Assembly (NCBI GenBank): GCA_000402655.1
Contig: AQSI01000001.1
Coordinates: 124,001-188,000, forward strand
Reading direction: 5' to 3'
Length of the DNA: 64,000 nt
From: Fidelibacterota bacterium SCGC AAA298-D23
GTDB lineage: Bacteria > Fidelibacterota > Marinisomatia > Marinisomatales > Marinisomataceae
Positions 1 through 12,363 of the stretch are shown here, piece by piece (within the stretch, counting starts at the first letter, position 1; every line of letters starts with the position of its first letter). The notes beneath the pieces are model-generated. The model did no database searches. It had not been told where the DNA came from and was given only the letters and a program-made list of their open reading frames with translations. A program made the translations under genes and the position numbers.

Positions 1-1427
1 GCATTAATTCTGAAACAGAAATGCTTAGGTATATTAATAAATTAGAAAAAAGAGATCTTTCCTTAAACTACAGTATGATTCCTTTAGGATCTTGTACGAT
101 GAAGCTGAATGCAACTGTTGAAATGATTCCAATTAGTTGGCCAGAATTCAATTCTATTCACCCTTTTGCTCCATTAAATCAAGCTAAAGGTTATGAAAAA
201 ATCATTAATGAGCTAGAAGAAATGTTATACAAAGTTACTGGATTTGATGCTGTATCATTTCAACCAAATTCTGGTGCTCAAGGAGAATATGCTGGTTTAC
301 TGAGTATTAGAGAATATCACAAAGCAAATAATTCAAAAAGAAATATATGTTTAATCCCTGAATCAGCTCATGGTACAAATCCAGCTAGCGCAATAATGGC
401 AGGACTTAAAGTTGTAATAGTAAAATGTGATGATCATGGAAATATAGATTATGAAGATTTGAGTAAAAAAGTTAATGAAGCTGGCAATCAACTATCATCT
501 TTAATGGTGACTTATCCTTCAACACATGGAGTATTTGAACATAACATTGATGAAATATGTAACTTAATTCATGAAAATGGCGGCTTAGTATACATGGATG
601 GAGCCAACTTGAACGCTATGGTTGGTGTATGTAAACCTGGAAAGTTTGGAGCTGACGTTATGCATATAAATCTTCATAAAACTTTTTGTATACCACATGG
701 TGGTGGTGGTCCAGGTATGGGTCCAATTTGCGTTAATGAAAAATTAAAGCCACATCTTCCAAAACATAGTTTTACTGATGAAGATTTTTCCTATTCGGTA
801 TCATCTTCACCTTTTGGTAGTGCAAGTATTCTATTAATTTCTTATATCTATATGAAATTGATGGCAGCAAATGGTTTGCTAAAAGCATCTCAAGTTGCAA
901 TTTTATCTGCCAACTACATGGCAAAGAGGCTAGAAAATGATTATAGCATTTTATATAGAGGTAAAAGTGGCTTAAATGCGCATGAGTTCATTGTTGATTG
1001 TAGATCATTTAAATCCACTGCTAATATTACCAACGAAGATATTGCCAAAAGATTAATTGATTATGGGTTTCATGCTCCTACTATGTCATGGCCCATTCCA
1101 GGTACACTAATGATTGAACCCACTGAGAGCGAAACAAAACCTGAGCTTGATAAATTTTGTAATGCTATGATTGCAATTAAAAAAGAAATTGTTGAAATAG
1201 AATCTGGTAAAATGCCTCAAAATGATAACGTTTTAGTTAATGCACCTCATACCGTACACGATATTTGTGATGATTGGAATCATCCTTATTCAAAAGAAAA
1301 CGCTGTTTTCCCTACTCAATGGAACAAAGAGAATAAATTTTGGCCATATGTTTCTAGGATAGATAATGCATTTGGGGATAGAAATTTTTTCTGTGTATGT
1401 CCTGATATAAATTCTTACAAAGAGTAA
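1..1427 (+). CDS. gcvP: Glycine dehydrogenase (decarboxylating), P-protein, C-terminal part
   Basis: PLP-dependent P-protein of the glycine cleavage system. It decarboxylates glycine and passes the aminomethyl group to the lipoyl arm of GcvH. The frame is open to the left edge: the codons before the first ATG at 21 read INSETE and continue the family sequence, so this is the C-terminal half of a full-length single-chain GcvP (usually about 950 residues) and not a split GcvPB subunit. Visible motifs are [32 protein letters not shown] and the PLP-lysine motif [16 protein letters not shown], with the lysine codon at 678-680. The C terminus (YGDRNLFC-like, here [13 protein letters not shown]) is intact. 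The gene converges on carB with only 5 bases between stops and no visible terminator hairpin. Family assignment is secure; only the missing N-terminal part is unknown. Confidence 0.95.
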   Translation, partial: INSETEMLRYINKLEKRDLSLNYSMIPLGSCTMKLNATVEMIPISWPEFNSIHPFAPLNQAKGYEKIINELEEMLYKVTGFDAVSFQPNSGAQGEYAGLLSIREYHKANNSKRNICLIPESAHGTNPASAIMAGLKVVIVKCDDHGNIDYEDLSKKVNEAGNQLSSLMVTYPSTHGVFEHNIDEICNLIHENGGLVYMDGANLNAMVGVCKPGKFGADVMHINLHKTFCIPHGGGGPGMGPICVNEKLKPHLPKHSFTDEDFSYSVSSSPFGSASILLISYIYMKLMAANGLLKASQVAILSANYMAKRLENDYSILYRGKSGLNAHEFIVDCRSFKSTANITNEDIAKRLIDYGFHAPTMSWPIPGTLMIEPTESETKPELDKFCNAMIAIKKEIVEIESGKMPQNDNVLVNAPHTVHDICDDWNHPYSKENAVFPTQWNKENKFWPYVSRIDNAFGDRNFFCVCPDINSYKE

Positions 1428-1432
1428 AAATT

Positions 1433-4400
1433 CTATTTAAAGTATTCTTGAAGTGCTCTTACACTAATTTTGTTTAAATGTTTCATGGAGTCAATGGCAG
1501 CTCTCGCGCCTGAAAGTGTAGTAATAGTTAAAATATTTTTCATCACTGACGTTTTTCCAATCGCTTCTTCATCAAATCGTGATTGTGGTCCTTCCGGCGT
1601 ATTGATAACTAGTTGAATATTATCATTTAGAATTTCGTCAACAACGTTTGGTCTTCCTTCACCAACTTTAAACATTTCATCGCAAATAATACCATGTTCA
1701 TTGAGAAATTTACACGTACCCTTGGTAGCGACTAGACTAAACCCTAAACCCATTAGACTTTTTGCTATTGTAACAAGACCTTCTCTATCTGTTTTATTTA
1801 CAGATAAAAAAGCCGTTCCTTGTTTTGGAACATTATACCCATCTGACTTCATTGCTTTTAAGAAAGCACTTCCAGTGCTCATATCAATACCCATTACCTC
1901 ACCAGTAGATTTCATTTCAGGGCCTAAAAAGACTTTTTCATCTTTAAACTTTTTGAATGGTAAGACTGCTTTCTTTACAGCGTAATGTTCAAAATTATTT
2001 TTTTGTAATTTGAAATCATTTAATGATTTACCAACAGAAATTTGTGCAGCTATATTTGCCAAAGGAACGTTAGTATATTTACTGACAAATGGAACTGTTC
2101 TACTCGATCTTGGGTTAACCTCTAAAACATATACTTTGTCATCTTTTACTGCAAATTGAAGATTTATCAGACCTACTACTTGAAGCTCAAGTGCTAATTT
2201 GGCCGTAATAGTTTCAATTTCTTTTTTTACTGCATCACTTACTTCGTATGGGGGAATTACACATGAAGAGTCACCAGAATGGACCCCTGCTTCTTCAATG
2301 TGCTGCATAATACCGCCAATGAAAACTTCTTGGCCATCGCAAAGTGCATCTACATCAAACTCGAAGGCATTTTCTATAAATTGATCAATTAAAATTGGGT
2401 GATCATTTGTTGCTTCAGCTGATCTAAAAACATAATCCACTAATTGTTCTTTGGAGTACACAATTTGCATTGCCCTACCACCTAACACAAAGCTCGGTCG
2501 AACAAGTACAGGAAATTTAGCAGTTTCAGCATAACTATAAATGTCATCATAATTTTTGGCTATACAATATTCAGGGGTTAAGATTTTTAGTTTATCAATT
2601 ACTTTGGTGAACTCTTCTCTATTCTCAGCAAGATTAATACTTTCAGATGATGTACCATATATTTTAACTCCTGCAGAAGCGAGCTGATTAGCAATTTTTA
2701 AAGGTGTTTGCCCACCAAATTGTACTAATACACCATCTGGCTTTTCAAAATTGATAATATTCATAATATCTTCAAATGTTATCGGTTCAAAATAAAGTCT
2801 GTCAGCCAAATCAAAATCGGTTGAAACAGTTTCTGGATTGCAATTAACCATTATTGATTTATAGCCAGCATCCCTTAAACCAAATACCGCCTGTACACAG
2901 CAATAATCGAATTCAATACCTTGACCAATTCTATTTGGTCCACCTCCTAAAATCATAATTTTTTTCCCTTCAAGGGGTTGCAGATCATTAACTGATTCAT
3001 AAGTAGAATATGAATAAGGAGTTTCTGCTTCAAACTCTCCAGCACATGTATCTACTAATTTATAAACTGGCGTAATTCCTTGGTCAATTCTCATTTGTTG
3101 CACTTTGTCTTCTGACAAATTATTCAGTCGAGCTATTTGTAAATCTGAAAATCCATTCTTTTTTAAGAATTCTAAGTTGTCTATTGAAGAATAATTTTTC
3201 TCAATGTTTACTATTTCTTGAATCTCGGTTAAGAACCATGGATCTATACCAGTATTTTTGTGAATTTCTTCAATTGAATATTCCTGCTTTATAGCTTCTT
3301 TTACCTTAAGCATTCTAAATGCACTTCCATCATTTAAAGATTTTATATCTAGTTCTCTAAATCTTTTAATATCTAGATCTTCTTCTCTTGGATCTTTTGT
3401 TTCAAATCCTGGCAAATTGAGCTCTAAAGAACGAAAAGCTTTTTGAAATGATTCTCTAAATGTTCTTCCAATTGCCATTGCTTCACCAACAGACTGCATT
3501 TGAACACCAAGTTTGCCAGAAGCGGATGAAAATTTTTCAAAATCAAACCTTGGTAACTTTATAACGATATAATCTATTGTTGGTTCAAAAGCTGCTAATG
3601 TTCTATTTGTGATATCATTTTTTAATTCATCTAAAGAAAATCCGACTGCTAGTTTAGCTGCAATTTTTGCTATAGGGAATCCTGTAGCTTTCGATGCTAA
3701 AGCTGAAGACCTGCTTACTCTTGGGTTCATTTCAATTATGACCATTCTTCCATCAACTGGATTTACCGCGAATTGAACATTTGAACCTCCGGTATCAACT
3801 CCTATTTTTCTAATACATTTGATTGCTGCATTTCGCATTTCTTGAAACTCTTTATCACTTAATGTCATGGCAGGAGCTATTGTAATAGAGTCACCAGTAT
3901 GAATACCCATCGGATCAATATTTTCAATTGAGCAAATTATGATAACGTTATCATTTAAGTCTCTTATAAGTTCTAGTTCATATTCTTTCCAACCATTTAA
4001 GTATTCTTCAACAAGCACCTGTCCTGTTGGGCTTTCTTTTAATCCTTTGTTTACTGATGCTTCAAATTCATCTTCATTATAAGCAACTGAGCCACCTGAA
4101 CCACCTAATGTAAAAGACGGTCTGATAATCGCAGGTAAAGAAATTTTACCTAATAAATTTTTCGCCTCATCTAGTGATTTAACAGTATATCCGTATGGTA
4201 AATCAAGACCAATTTCTTGCATGGCGCTTTTGAACATTTCTCTACTTTCAGCAGTTTCAATAGCTTTTCTGTTAGCGCCAATGAGTTCTACATTATACTT
4301 TTTAAGAATGCCTTCTTCATCTAACTTCATTGCAACATTTAAAGCAGTTTGACCTCCCACTGTAGGAAGAATAGCATCAGGTTTCTCTTTTTTTATTATT

Positions 4401-4627
4401 GCTTCAATATATTCTGCAGAAATAGGTTCAATATAAGTTTTATCAGAAAATTGAGGGTCTGTCATAATTGTTGCAGGATTTGAATTAATCAATACAACTC
4501 TATATCCTTCCTCTTTTAAAGCTTTAATGGCTTGTGTTCCTGAATAGTCAAACTCGCATCCTTGTCCAATGACAATGGGTCCTGCCCCAATTACTAAAAT
4601 AGTGTTTATATCTTTACGTTTTGGCAT
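1433..4627 (-). CDS. carB: Carbamoyl phosphate synthetase large subunit
   Basis: Makes carbamoyl phosphate from bicarbonate, two ATP and ammonia delivered by CarA, for pyrimidine and arginine synthesis. The 1064 residues match the usual length. It contains two homologous ATP-grasp halves (about 1-400 and 550-930), both opening with the family phosphate-binding pattern ([21 protein letters not shown] and [20 protein letters not shown]), separated by the oligomerisation domain. A C-terminal MGS-like allosteric domain starts at about 935; in the family it binds UMP or IMP/ornithine. The start codon lies inside the end of carA (14-base overlap), so the two subunits are probably translationally coupled. 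It is the last gene of the carA-carB pair and converges on gcvP. Confidence 0.97.
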   Translation of the reverse strand: MPKRKDINTILVIGAGPIVIGQGCEFDYSGTQAIKALKEEGYRVVLINSNPATIMTDPQFSDKTYIEPISAEYIEAIIKKEKPDAILPTVGGQTALNVAMKLDEEGILKKYNVELIGANRKAIETAESREMFKSAMQEIGLDLPYGYTVKSLDEAKNLLGKISLPAIIRPSFTLGGSGGSVAYNEDEFEASVNKGLKESPTGQVLVEEYLNGWKEYELELIRDLNDNVIIICSIENIDPMGIHTGDSITIAPAMTLSDKEFQEMRNAAIKCIRKIGVDTGGSNVQFAVNPVDGRMVIIEMNPRVSRSSALASKATGFPIAKIAAKLAVGFSLDELKNDITNRTLAAFEPTIDYIVIKLPRFDFEKFSSASGKLGVQMQSVGEAMAIGRTFRESFQKAFRSLELNLPGFETKDPREEDLDIKRFRELDIKSLNDGSAFRMLKVKEAIKQEYSIEEIHKNTGIDPWFLTEIQEIVNIEKNYSSIDNLEFLKKNGFSDLQIARLNNLSEDKVQQMRIDQGITPVYKLVDTCAGEFEAETPYSYSTYESVNDLQPLEGKKIMILGGGPNRIGQGIEFDYCCVQAVFGLRDAGYKSIMVNCNPETVSTDFDLADRLYFEPITFEDIMNIINFEKPDGVLVQFGGQTPLKIANQLASAGVKIYGTSSESINLAENREEFTKVIDKLKILTPEYCIAKNYDDIYSYAETAKFPVLVRPSFVLGGRAMQIVYSKEQLVDYVFRSAEATNDHPILIDQFIENAFEFDVDALCDGQEVFIGGIMQHIEEAGVHSGDSSCVIPPYEVSDAVKKEIETITAKLALELQVVGLINLQFAVKDDKVYVLEVNPRSSRTVPFVSKYTNVPLANIAAQISVGKSLNDFKLQKNNFEHYAVKKAVLPFKKFKDEKVFLGPEMKSTGEVMGIDMSTGSAFLKAMKSDGYNVPKQGTAFLSVNKTDREGLVTIAKSLMGLGFSLVATKGTCKFLNEHGIICDEMFKVGEGRPNVVDEILNDNIQLVINTPEGPQSRFDEEAIGKTSVMKNILTITTLSGARAAIDSMKHLNKISVRALQEYFK

Positions 4628-5714
4628 TACTCTTCATCATATTAAAAAATTCTTTGAATACATATCTGGAATCATGTGGTCCTGGACTAGCTTCAGGATG
4701 ATATTGAACTGAATATGCTGAAATATCATTACAACTTATACCAGCAACAGTATCGTCATTTAGATGTTTATGTGTTACAATTACATTGGATGGAAGAGAA
4801 TCTTCATCAACAGCAAATCCATGATTTTGAGATGTAATTTCAACTTTGTTTGTAATTAAATTTTTTACTGGCTGATTGATTCCCCTGTGACCAAACTTCA
4901 TTTTGAATGTATTTGCACCTAGTGCTAAAGCCAAAATTTGATGTCCAAGACATATTCCAAATATTGGTTTCTTACCTAATAGATTTTTTACTGTTTCTAT
5001 TCCATATGTTACAGCGGCAGGGTCCCCTGGACCATTTGATAAAAATACCCCATCTGGATTGGAAGAAAGTATTTCTTCATGTGAAACATTTGCTGGAAAA
5101 ATTTTCACTTCAGCTTTATGCTCTAGCATTATATCATATATATTACTTTTCATTCCAAAATCAATAGCTGCAATTTTATAAATAGGGTTATCGGTGCTTG
5201 ATAAAACCACTTTTTTCTTTCTTGCAACTTTAATTGCTAAATCTTGACCTTCCATTTTAGGAATATTTTTAATTTTGCTGGCCAAATTATGAACGTCAAA
5301 ATCTTCTGTTGAAATAATTCCTCTCATTGAACCCTTTTTTCTTATGTGTATAGTTAATGCTCTTGTATCAATATCTTGAATACCAACTATATTATGTTTT
5401 ATTAAAAAAGATGATAGAGATTCTTCAGACCTCCAATTTGAAGGTTGTATTGATTCGCTCTTAATTATAAATCCTGTAGCATAAACTCTTTCAGATTCGG
5501 TATCGCTATTATTGGTACCATAATTTCCTATATGTGGACTGCTCATTGCAATCATCTGATTAGAATATGATGGATCGGTTAATATTTCCTGATACCCAGT
5601 CATTCCAGTATTGAAGCAAACTTCGCCGAAAGTTTCTCCACTTTCACCAAGACTTTTTCCGATAAAAAAAAGGCCATCCTCTAGAAACAGGATAGCCTTT
5701 TTTAATTTTTGCAT
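4614..5714 (-). CDS. carA: Carbamoyl phosphate synthetase small (glutaminase) subunit
   Basis: Class I glutamine amidotransferase subunit that hydrolyses glutamine and channels ammonia to CarB. The N-terminal CarA domain (EDG...[14 protein letters not shown]) is followed by a GATase domain with nucleophile Cys255 in FGICLGHQ and the His339/Glu341 pair in YHPEASPGP. The 366 residues fit the family. The ATG start gives [14 protein letters not shown], which aligns with the usual beginning (a short lead then LEDG), so the start is well supported. There is no clear Shine-Dalgarno sequence, and only 28 bases separate it from the upstream ABC permease stop. Codons 6-17 form an intrinsic-terminator-like hairpin plus T8 run in the coding strand (see the separate entry), which suggests attenuation of carAB within its own reading frame. 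Confidence 0.96.
   Translation of the reverse strand: MQKLKKAILFLEDGLFFIGKSLGESGETFGEVCFNTGMTGYQEILTDPSYSNQMIAMSSPHIGNYGTNNSDTESERVYATGFIIKSESIQPSNWRSEESLSSFLIKHNIVGIQDIDTRALTIHIRKKGSMRGIISTEDFDVHNLASKIKNIPKMEGQDLAIKVARKKKVVLSSTDNPIYKIAAIDFGMKSNIYDIMLEHKAEVKIFPANVSHEEILSSNPDGVFLSNGPGDPAAVTYGIETVKNLLGKKPIFGICLGHQILALALGANTFKMKFGHRGINQPVKNLITNKVEITSQNHGFAVDEDSLPSNVIVTHKHLNDDTVAGISCNDISAYSVQYHPEASPGPHDSRYVFKEFFNMMKSNAKT
5664..5699 (-). terminator. Intrinsic-terminator-like hairpin inside carA codons 6-17
   Basis: In transcript sense the arms AAGGCTATCCT and AGGATGGCCTT (plus-strand 5689-5699 and 5670-5680) pair over 11 bp with one G-U wobble and an 8-base loop, followed by eight Ts (plus-strand A run 5664-5671). 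The A run before the first arm can extend the stem against the T run. It lies wholly inside the beginning of carA, where the encoded residues (KAILFLEDG) are conserved in the family. It may therefore act as a translation-coupled attenuator, or as a terminator for readthrough from the upstream ABC genes. Regulation is inferred; the hairpin itself is directly visible. Confidence 0.6.
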
Positions 5715-5742
5715 GGCCTATTTTAAATCAATTAAACAAAAA

Positions 5743-6507
5743 TTAAAACCTAATTTTTTTTCCTGTTGACATAAGTACTACTGCGATCAGTGTTGTTGCA
5801 ATAGTAAATAGGACTAAAAAGATAGATGCTGCCAGAAATGAAGCATCTGAAACACCAAGCGTTGCTTCTCGTAATGCGCTAATTGCATAATAGATTGGAT
5901 TTACTTGACTTAAAGTCATAGCCCAACCAGGAAGCATTTTAATGGAATAAAATATTCCCCCAAGGAAACTAAACGGTGTAATAACAAAATTTTGTATGAG
6001 TGCAAGCTGATCCCAGGAATCGGATAGCTGTCCAACAAAAAGACCCAGACTTGAAAATGACCATGATACTAAAAGAATAAAAAATAGTGTAAGGGGTAGG
6101 TTTAAAATAGGCATTCCTGCTAACCAACAAATCAAAAGAATTAAAATTCCATTAACAAATCCTCTTATAGCGCCTCCAATTATAAATGATAATGATAATT
6201 CAAGGCTGGAAAGTGGAGTAATTAAAAGCTCAGGAAGAGTTTGAAGTAATTTCATTTGCAACATTGATGAGGCAGAATTTGCAACTGCATTGGTAATAAC
6301 GTTCATCATTAATAAACCTGGTAAGATATATATTTTGTATGAAACACCACCTATCTCACTAATTCTATTTTCTAGAGCTACTCCAAAAACAAAGATATAT
6401 AATAAAGTAGTAACTATTCCTGGAATTATAGTTTGTCTCCAAACGGAGAAAAAACGCATAATTTCTCTAGAGGAGAGAGTATAAAAACCAACCCAATTTT
6501 TAATCAT
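5743..6507 (-). CDS. ABC-2 type transporter permease (YadH-like)
   Basis: Integral membrane subunit of an ABC-2 family exporter. The 254 residues show about six hydrophobic segments, a cytoplasmic N terminus (NWVGFYTLSSREIMRFF) and the ABC-2 motif region SFLGGIFYSIKMLPGWAMTLSQVNPIYY near residues 178-206, as in YadH-type permeases. The start overlaps the end of the partner ATPase by 8 bases, so the pair forms one transcription unit. The substrate is unknown; relatives are annotated loosely as drug or polysaccharide exporters. The carAB genes follow 28 bases downstream on the same strand. Confidence 0.88.
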   Translation of the reverse strand: MIKNWVGFYTLSSREIMRFFSVWRQTIIPGIVTTLLYIFVFGVALENRISEIGGVSYKIYILPGLLMMNVITNAVANSASSMLQMKLLQTLPELLITPLSSLELSLSFIIGGAIRGFVNGILILLICWLAGMPILNLPLTLFFILLVSWSFSSLGLFVGQLSDSWDQLALIQNFVITPFSFLGGIFYSIKMLPGWAMTLSQVNPIYYAISALREATLGVSDASFLAASIFLVLFTIATTLIAVVLMSTGKKIRF

Positions 6508-7429
6508 TAATTTTCCTCCCCGTTAAATCTAAAAAAACATCCTCTAAAGATGTTTGAGGAATATGAATATCTTCAATTTTAATATCTTTTTCAGAAAATT
6601 TTAAAATTATTGAAGGTAATTCAAGATTGGGTGTATCTGTAAAAATTTTCAAAGAGTTATTATCAATTTTATAATCATATTCACTTAAAAAACTTAAATC
6701 ATTATTATCATTATCTTTTAATTGTATTTCAATGGAAGAGTTTTTGACCATTTTTTTTAAATTAGAAACTGTGTCTTCGACAATTAACTTTCCTTTATCT
6801 ATAATCCCGACTCTCTCGCATAAAAGCTCTGCTTCATCTATATAGTGAGTTGTTAACAGTATTGTTTTCCCGTCTTTATGTAGTTCTTGTAAATACAGCC
6901 ATAGATCATGCCTTAATTCAACATCAACGCCAGCAGTAGGTTCATCAAGAATGATGATTTCAGGGTCATGTACCAAAGCTTTTGCTATTTGTAACCTTCG
7001 CTTCATTCCCCCTGAAAGCTCTCGCATTTTTTTTGTTCGATGTTTGGATAAACCTAATTTTTTTAGCAAATATTCAATTCTTTCTTTTGCATGAGATCTT
7101 GATACTCCATAAAAACCAGCCTGAAAATACAATAATTGTTCTAGAGGGAAAAACCAGTCCGTGCTAACTTCCTGTTGCGCAATTCCAACTTGTGATCTAG
7201 CAAATCTAAAGTCATTTTCTATATTTTTTCCAAAAATTTCAATATCTCCATCTGATGGCTTAACTAGACTTGTAATTGAATTAATAGTAGTTGATTTTCC
7301 AGCGCCATTAGGACCTAGCAAGCCATAAAACTCACCTTTATTGATTTCCAAATCAATACCTTGTACTGCTTTTACATCATCGTATGACTTAAAAAGCTTA
7401 TTGATTTTTATTGCTAGATTTTTACTCAT
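6500..7429 (-). CDS. ABC-2 type transporter ATP-binding protein (YadG-like)
   Basis: Nucleotide-binding subunit of the exporter above. It has Walker A GPNGAGKST (39-47), a Q-loop at IAQQE, signature LSGGM (139-143 region), Walker B IIILDEPTAGVD (about 158-169) and a switch His in LLTTHY. The first 230 residues are closely YadG-like. The last 80 form a C-terminal extension of the type often seen in ABC-2 ATPases, here acidic and Asn-rich. It is 309 residues long with an ATG start and no obvious Shine-Dalgarno sequence. A 59-base gap separates it from the end of ligA and holds a TATAAA-like element, so a promoter may lie there. Confidence 0.9.
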   Translation of the reverse strand: MSKNLAIKINKLFKSYDDVKAVQGIDLEINKGEFYGLLGPNGAGKSTTINSITSLVKPSDGDIEIFGKNIENDFRFARSQVGIAQQEVSTDWFFPLEQLLYFQAGFYGVSRSHAKERIEYLLKKLGLSKHRTKKMRELSGGMKRRLQIAKALVHDPEIIILDEPTAGVDVELRHDLWLYLQELHKDGKTILLTTHYIDEAELLCERVGIIDKGKLIVEDTVSNLKKMVKNSSIEIQLKDNDNNDLSFLSEYDYKIDNNSLKIFTDTPNLELPSIILKFSEKDIKIEDIHIPQTSLEDVFLDLTGRKIND

Positions 7430-7488
7430 TTGAAGATACTATTTTATAAATACTTCCTGAGAATTCCACTATATATAATTCACCATAG

Positions 7489-10438
<2,950 letters not shown>

Positions 10439-10439
<1 letters not shown>

Positions 10440-11527
10440 TATGAGATTACTTGAAATTCTTTAGAAGTTTTATTGAGGATTTCAGCTCCATTTTTTGTAA
10501 CGATGATGTCATCTTCAATTCTTACACCACCAATATCTGGTACATAAATTCCCGGTTCAACAGTCATTACGTAGTTTTCTTCAAGAACATCTTCACTTAC
10601 TTTGCTAAACCTTGGGTCTTCATGAATTTCCAACCCTAATGAATGTCCTAGTCCATGATCAAAAAATTTACTATAACCTGCATTTGCTATGTGATCTCTT
10701 GCAATCGAATCAATAGACTTACAAGACATTCCAGATTTTATTCCTTCTATACTTTTAACTTGGGCATTTAAAACAATATCATAAATTGATTTTTGCTCAT
10801 CTGAATATCCTTTTGTTGCGAATGATCTAGTCATATCAGCGTGATATCCTGCAAATTTTGCACCTGAATCAATAACTATCAATTCACCTGGTCCAATTTT
10901 TCTGTCTGTTGGCTTATGGTGAGGTTTAGCTGAATTTGGCCCTGTACCAACTATAGCAGCAAATGCATCAGAATCGGAGTCTCCATACTTTCTATATAAA
11001 AATGATAATTGATTTGCTATGACCTTTTCTTCAACTCCAATTTTTACCATTGGCAATACCTCGGCAAACGCCTTATCTGTAATCTCAACAGCTGTTCTAA
11101 TTGCTTCTAACTCTTTTTCATCCTTTAACATGGCCATTTTTTCTATAATTCCTGTAATATTTTTCAGGTTTATATCAGACAAAACTTTTGATAATTGCTG
11201 ATAACCTTGGTGACTTACATTATTTCCATCAAATCCTATGCTTTGACTGCTAGTTAATAGATTTTGTTTTTTAATAACCTCATAGTGGGAGATGCTATCA
11301 ATGATAACTTTTGCTCCCCTTACTTCTTTTTCTGATTGTACGACGTATCTTCCATCAGTAATAAAATGTACTTGATCTGCTGTAATTAATAATGTTGCAC
11401 TTGATCCAGTAAAACCACATAAATACCTAATGTGTGTTAAATTAGTTACAATCATTCCATCAAGATTTTCTTTTGCAAGCTTATCAATTAATATATGTTG
11501 TCTTCTTTGAAAATATTCAATGCTCAT
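10439..11527 (-). CDS. pepP: M24 family Xaa-Pro aminopeptidase
   Basis: Cytoplasmic metallopeptidase that removes an N-terminal residue preceding proline. The creatinase-like N-terminal domain (1-130) is followed by a pita-bread M24 domain with all five metal ligands: Asp220, Asp231, His295, Glu324 and Glu338 (IVIDSGAKF, HADMTRSF, DHGLGHSLGLEIHE, TVEPGIY, GVRIEDD). It is 362 residues, typical of the short PepQ/PepP group of Gram-positive and FCB bacteria, so the exact subclass (aminopeptidase or prolidase) is uncertain. The ATG start lies 8 bases downstream of the TPR-like gene's stop. The stop shares a base with the next gene's start (TAATG), which suggests translational coupling. Confidence 0.9.
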
Positions 11528-11535
11528 TTTAACCC

Positions 11536-11946
11536 CTACAAATTATCTAGTATGTTTTGTGCTTTATTTTTCTCACTCTTATTTTTTGAATAACTAATTA
11601 TCAAACGAAGGTTTTTCTTTGCCTGCATTTTTTTCCCTTGAGAAATCATAAGCTTGATTAGAGAAAGTGTGACTAATTCAGGTTTTTTAGAAACTCTTTT
11701 ATTTGATGTTACCGCAGGTTTATGCTTGATTGATAAATTTGGGTCTAGTCTTTTCAATTCTTTATAAACAATATTTTTCTTTTTTGAATTTATCTTATCA
11801 TATATTTCATAAAGCATTAGGTAGGCAGAAAAATAATCTTTATCATGTTTTATAACTTCATTTAATAGATTTTTAGATTCAGTAAGCTTTGAAGTTTCAA
11901 AAGCTTTTTTTGCTTTAATAAATGTGTTAGTAATATTTGAAATCAT
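11536..11946 (-). CDS. Small TPR-like helical protein, unknown function
   Basis: This protein has 136 residues, is strongly basic and is predicted all-helical. The N-terminal 60 residues (FIKAKKAFETSKLTESKNLL, then VIKHDKDYFSAYLMLYEIYD) resemble a tetratricopeptide repeat pair, and a second helical block near residues 93-135 looks similar. There is no signal peptide or membrane segment. The start overlaps the B12-binding subunit by 4 bases (ATGA), and the M24 peptidase follows 8 bases on. A protein-protein interaction role is plausible from the fold, but the function is unknown. Confidence 0.65.
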   Translation of the reverse strand: MISNITNTFIKAKKAFETSKLTESKNLLNEVIKHDKDYFSAYLMLYEIYDKINSKKKNIVYKELKRLDPNLSIKHKPAVTSNKRVSKKPELVTLSLIKLMISQGKKMQAKKNLRLIISYSKNKSEKNKAQNILDNL

Positions 11947-12353
11947 CTTCTGTGCTCTTTAACCCAAGATTCAATATACTTAAGTGACTCGTTAACTGGA
12001 GTACCAGGACCAAAAAGTTTTCCAACCCCAATATTTGCTAACTCTTCAACATCTTCTTCTGGTATAATTCCACCACCTGTTACTAAAATATTGCTTAGGT
12101 TATTTTCTTTTATTAAATCCATCACCCTTGAGAAAATTGTCATGTGAGCGCCTGAAAGTATTGAAAGAGCTATTACATCTACACCTTCCTGAATAGCTAT
12201 TTTAACTACACTTTCTGGAGTTTGTCGAAGCCCTAAATAAATAACATCCATACCGGCATCTCTATAAGCAGCTGCAAGAACTTTAATTCCGCGGTCATGA
12301 CCGTCAAGCCCTGGTTTTGCCATTAATATTCTAATTGGCGGGTTTATTTTCAT
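11943..12353 (-). CDS. Free-standing B12-binding subunit of a methylmalonyl-CoA mutase-type enzyme
   Basis: Cobalamin-binding domain of the acyl-CoA mutase family, 136 residues, encoded without its catalytic TIM-barrel half. It has the DxHxxG motif as Asp17-Gly-His19-Asp-Arg-Gly22, where the His is the lower axial cobalt ligand, and the later motifs ALSILSGAHM and VTGGGIIPEED. It matches the small (alpha) subunits of two-chain methylmalonyl-CoA mutases, which interconvert methylmalonyl-CoA and succinyl-CoA; related mutases use other acyl-CoAs. No large subunit or MeaB chaperone gene is in the window, so the partner must be elsewhere. It sits between dnaE and a TPR-like gene, overlapping the latter by 4 bases. 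Confidence 0.9.
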   Translation of the reverse strand: MKINPPIRILMAKPGLDGHDRGIKVLAAAYRDAGMDVIYLGLRQTPESVVKIAIQEGVDVIALSILSGAHMTIFSRVMDLIKENNLSNILVTGGGIIPEEDVEELANIGVGKLFGPGTPVNESLKYIESWVKEHRR

Positions 12354-12363
12354 ATACTATAAT

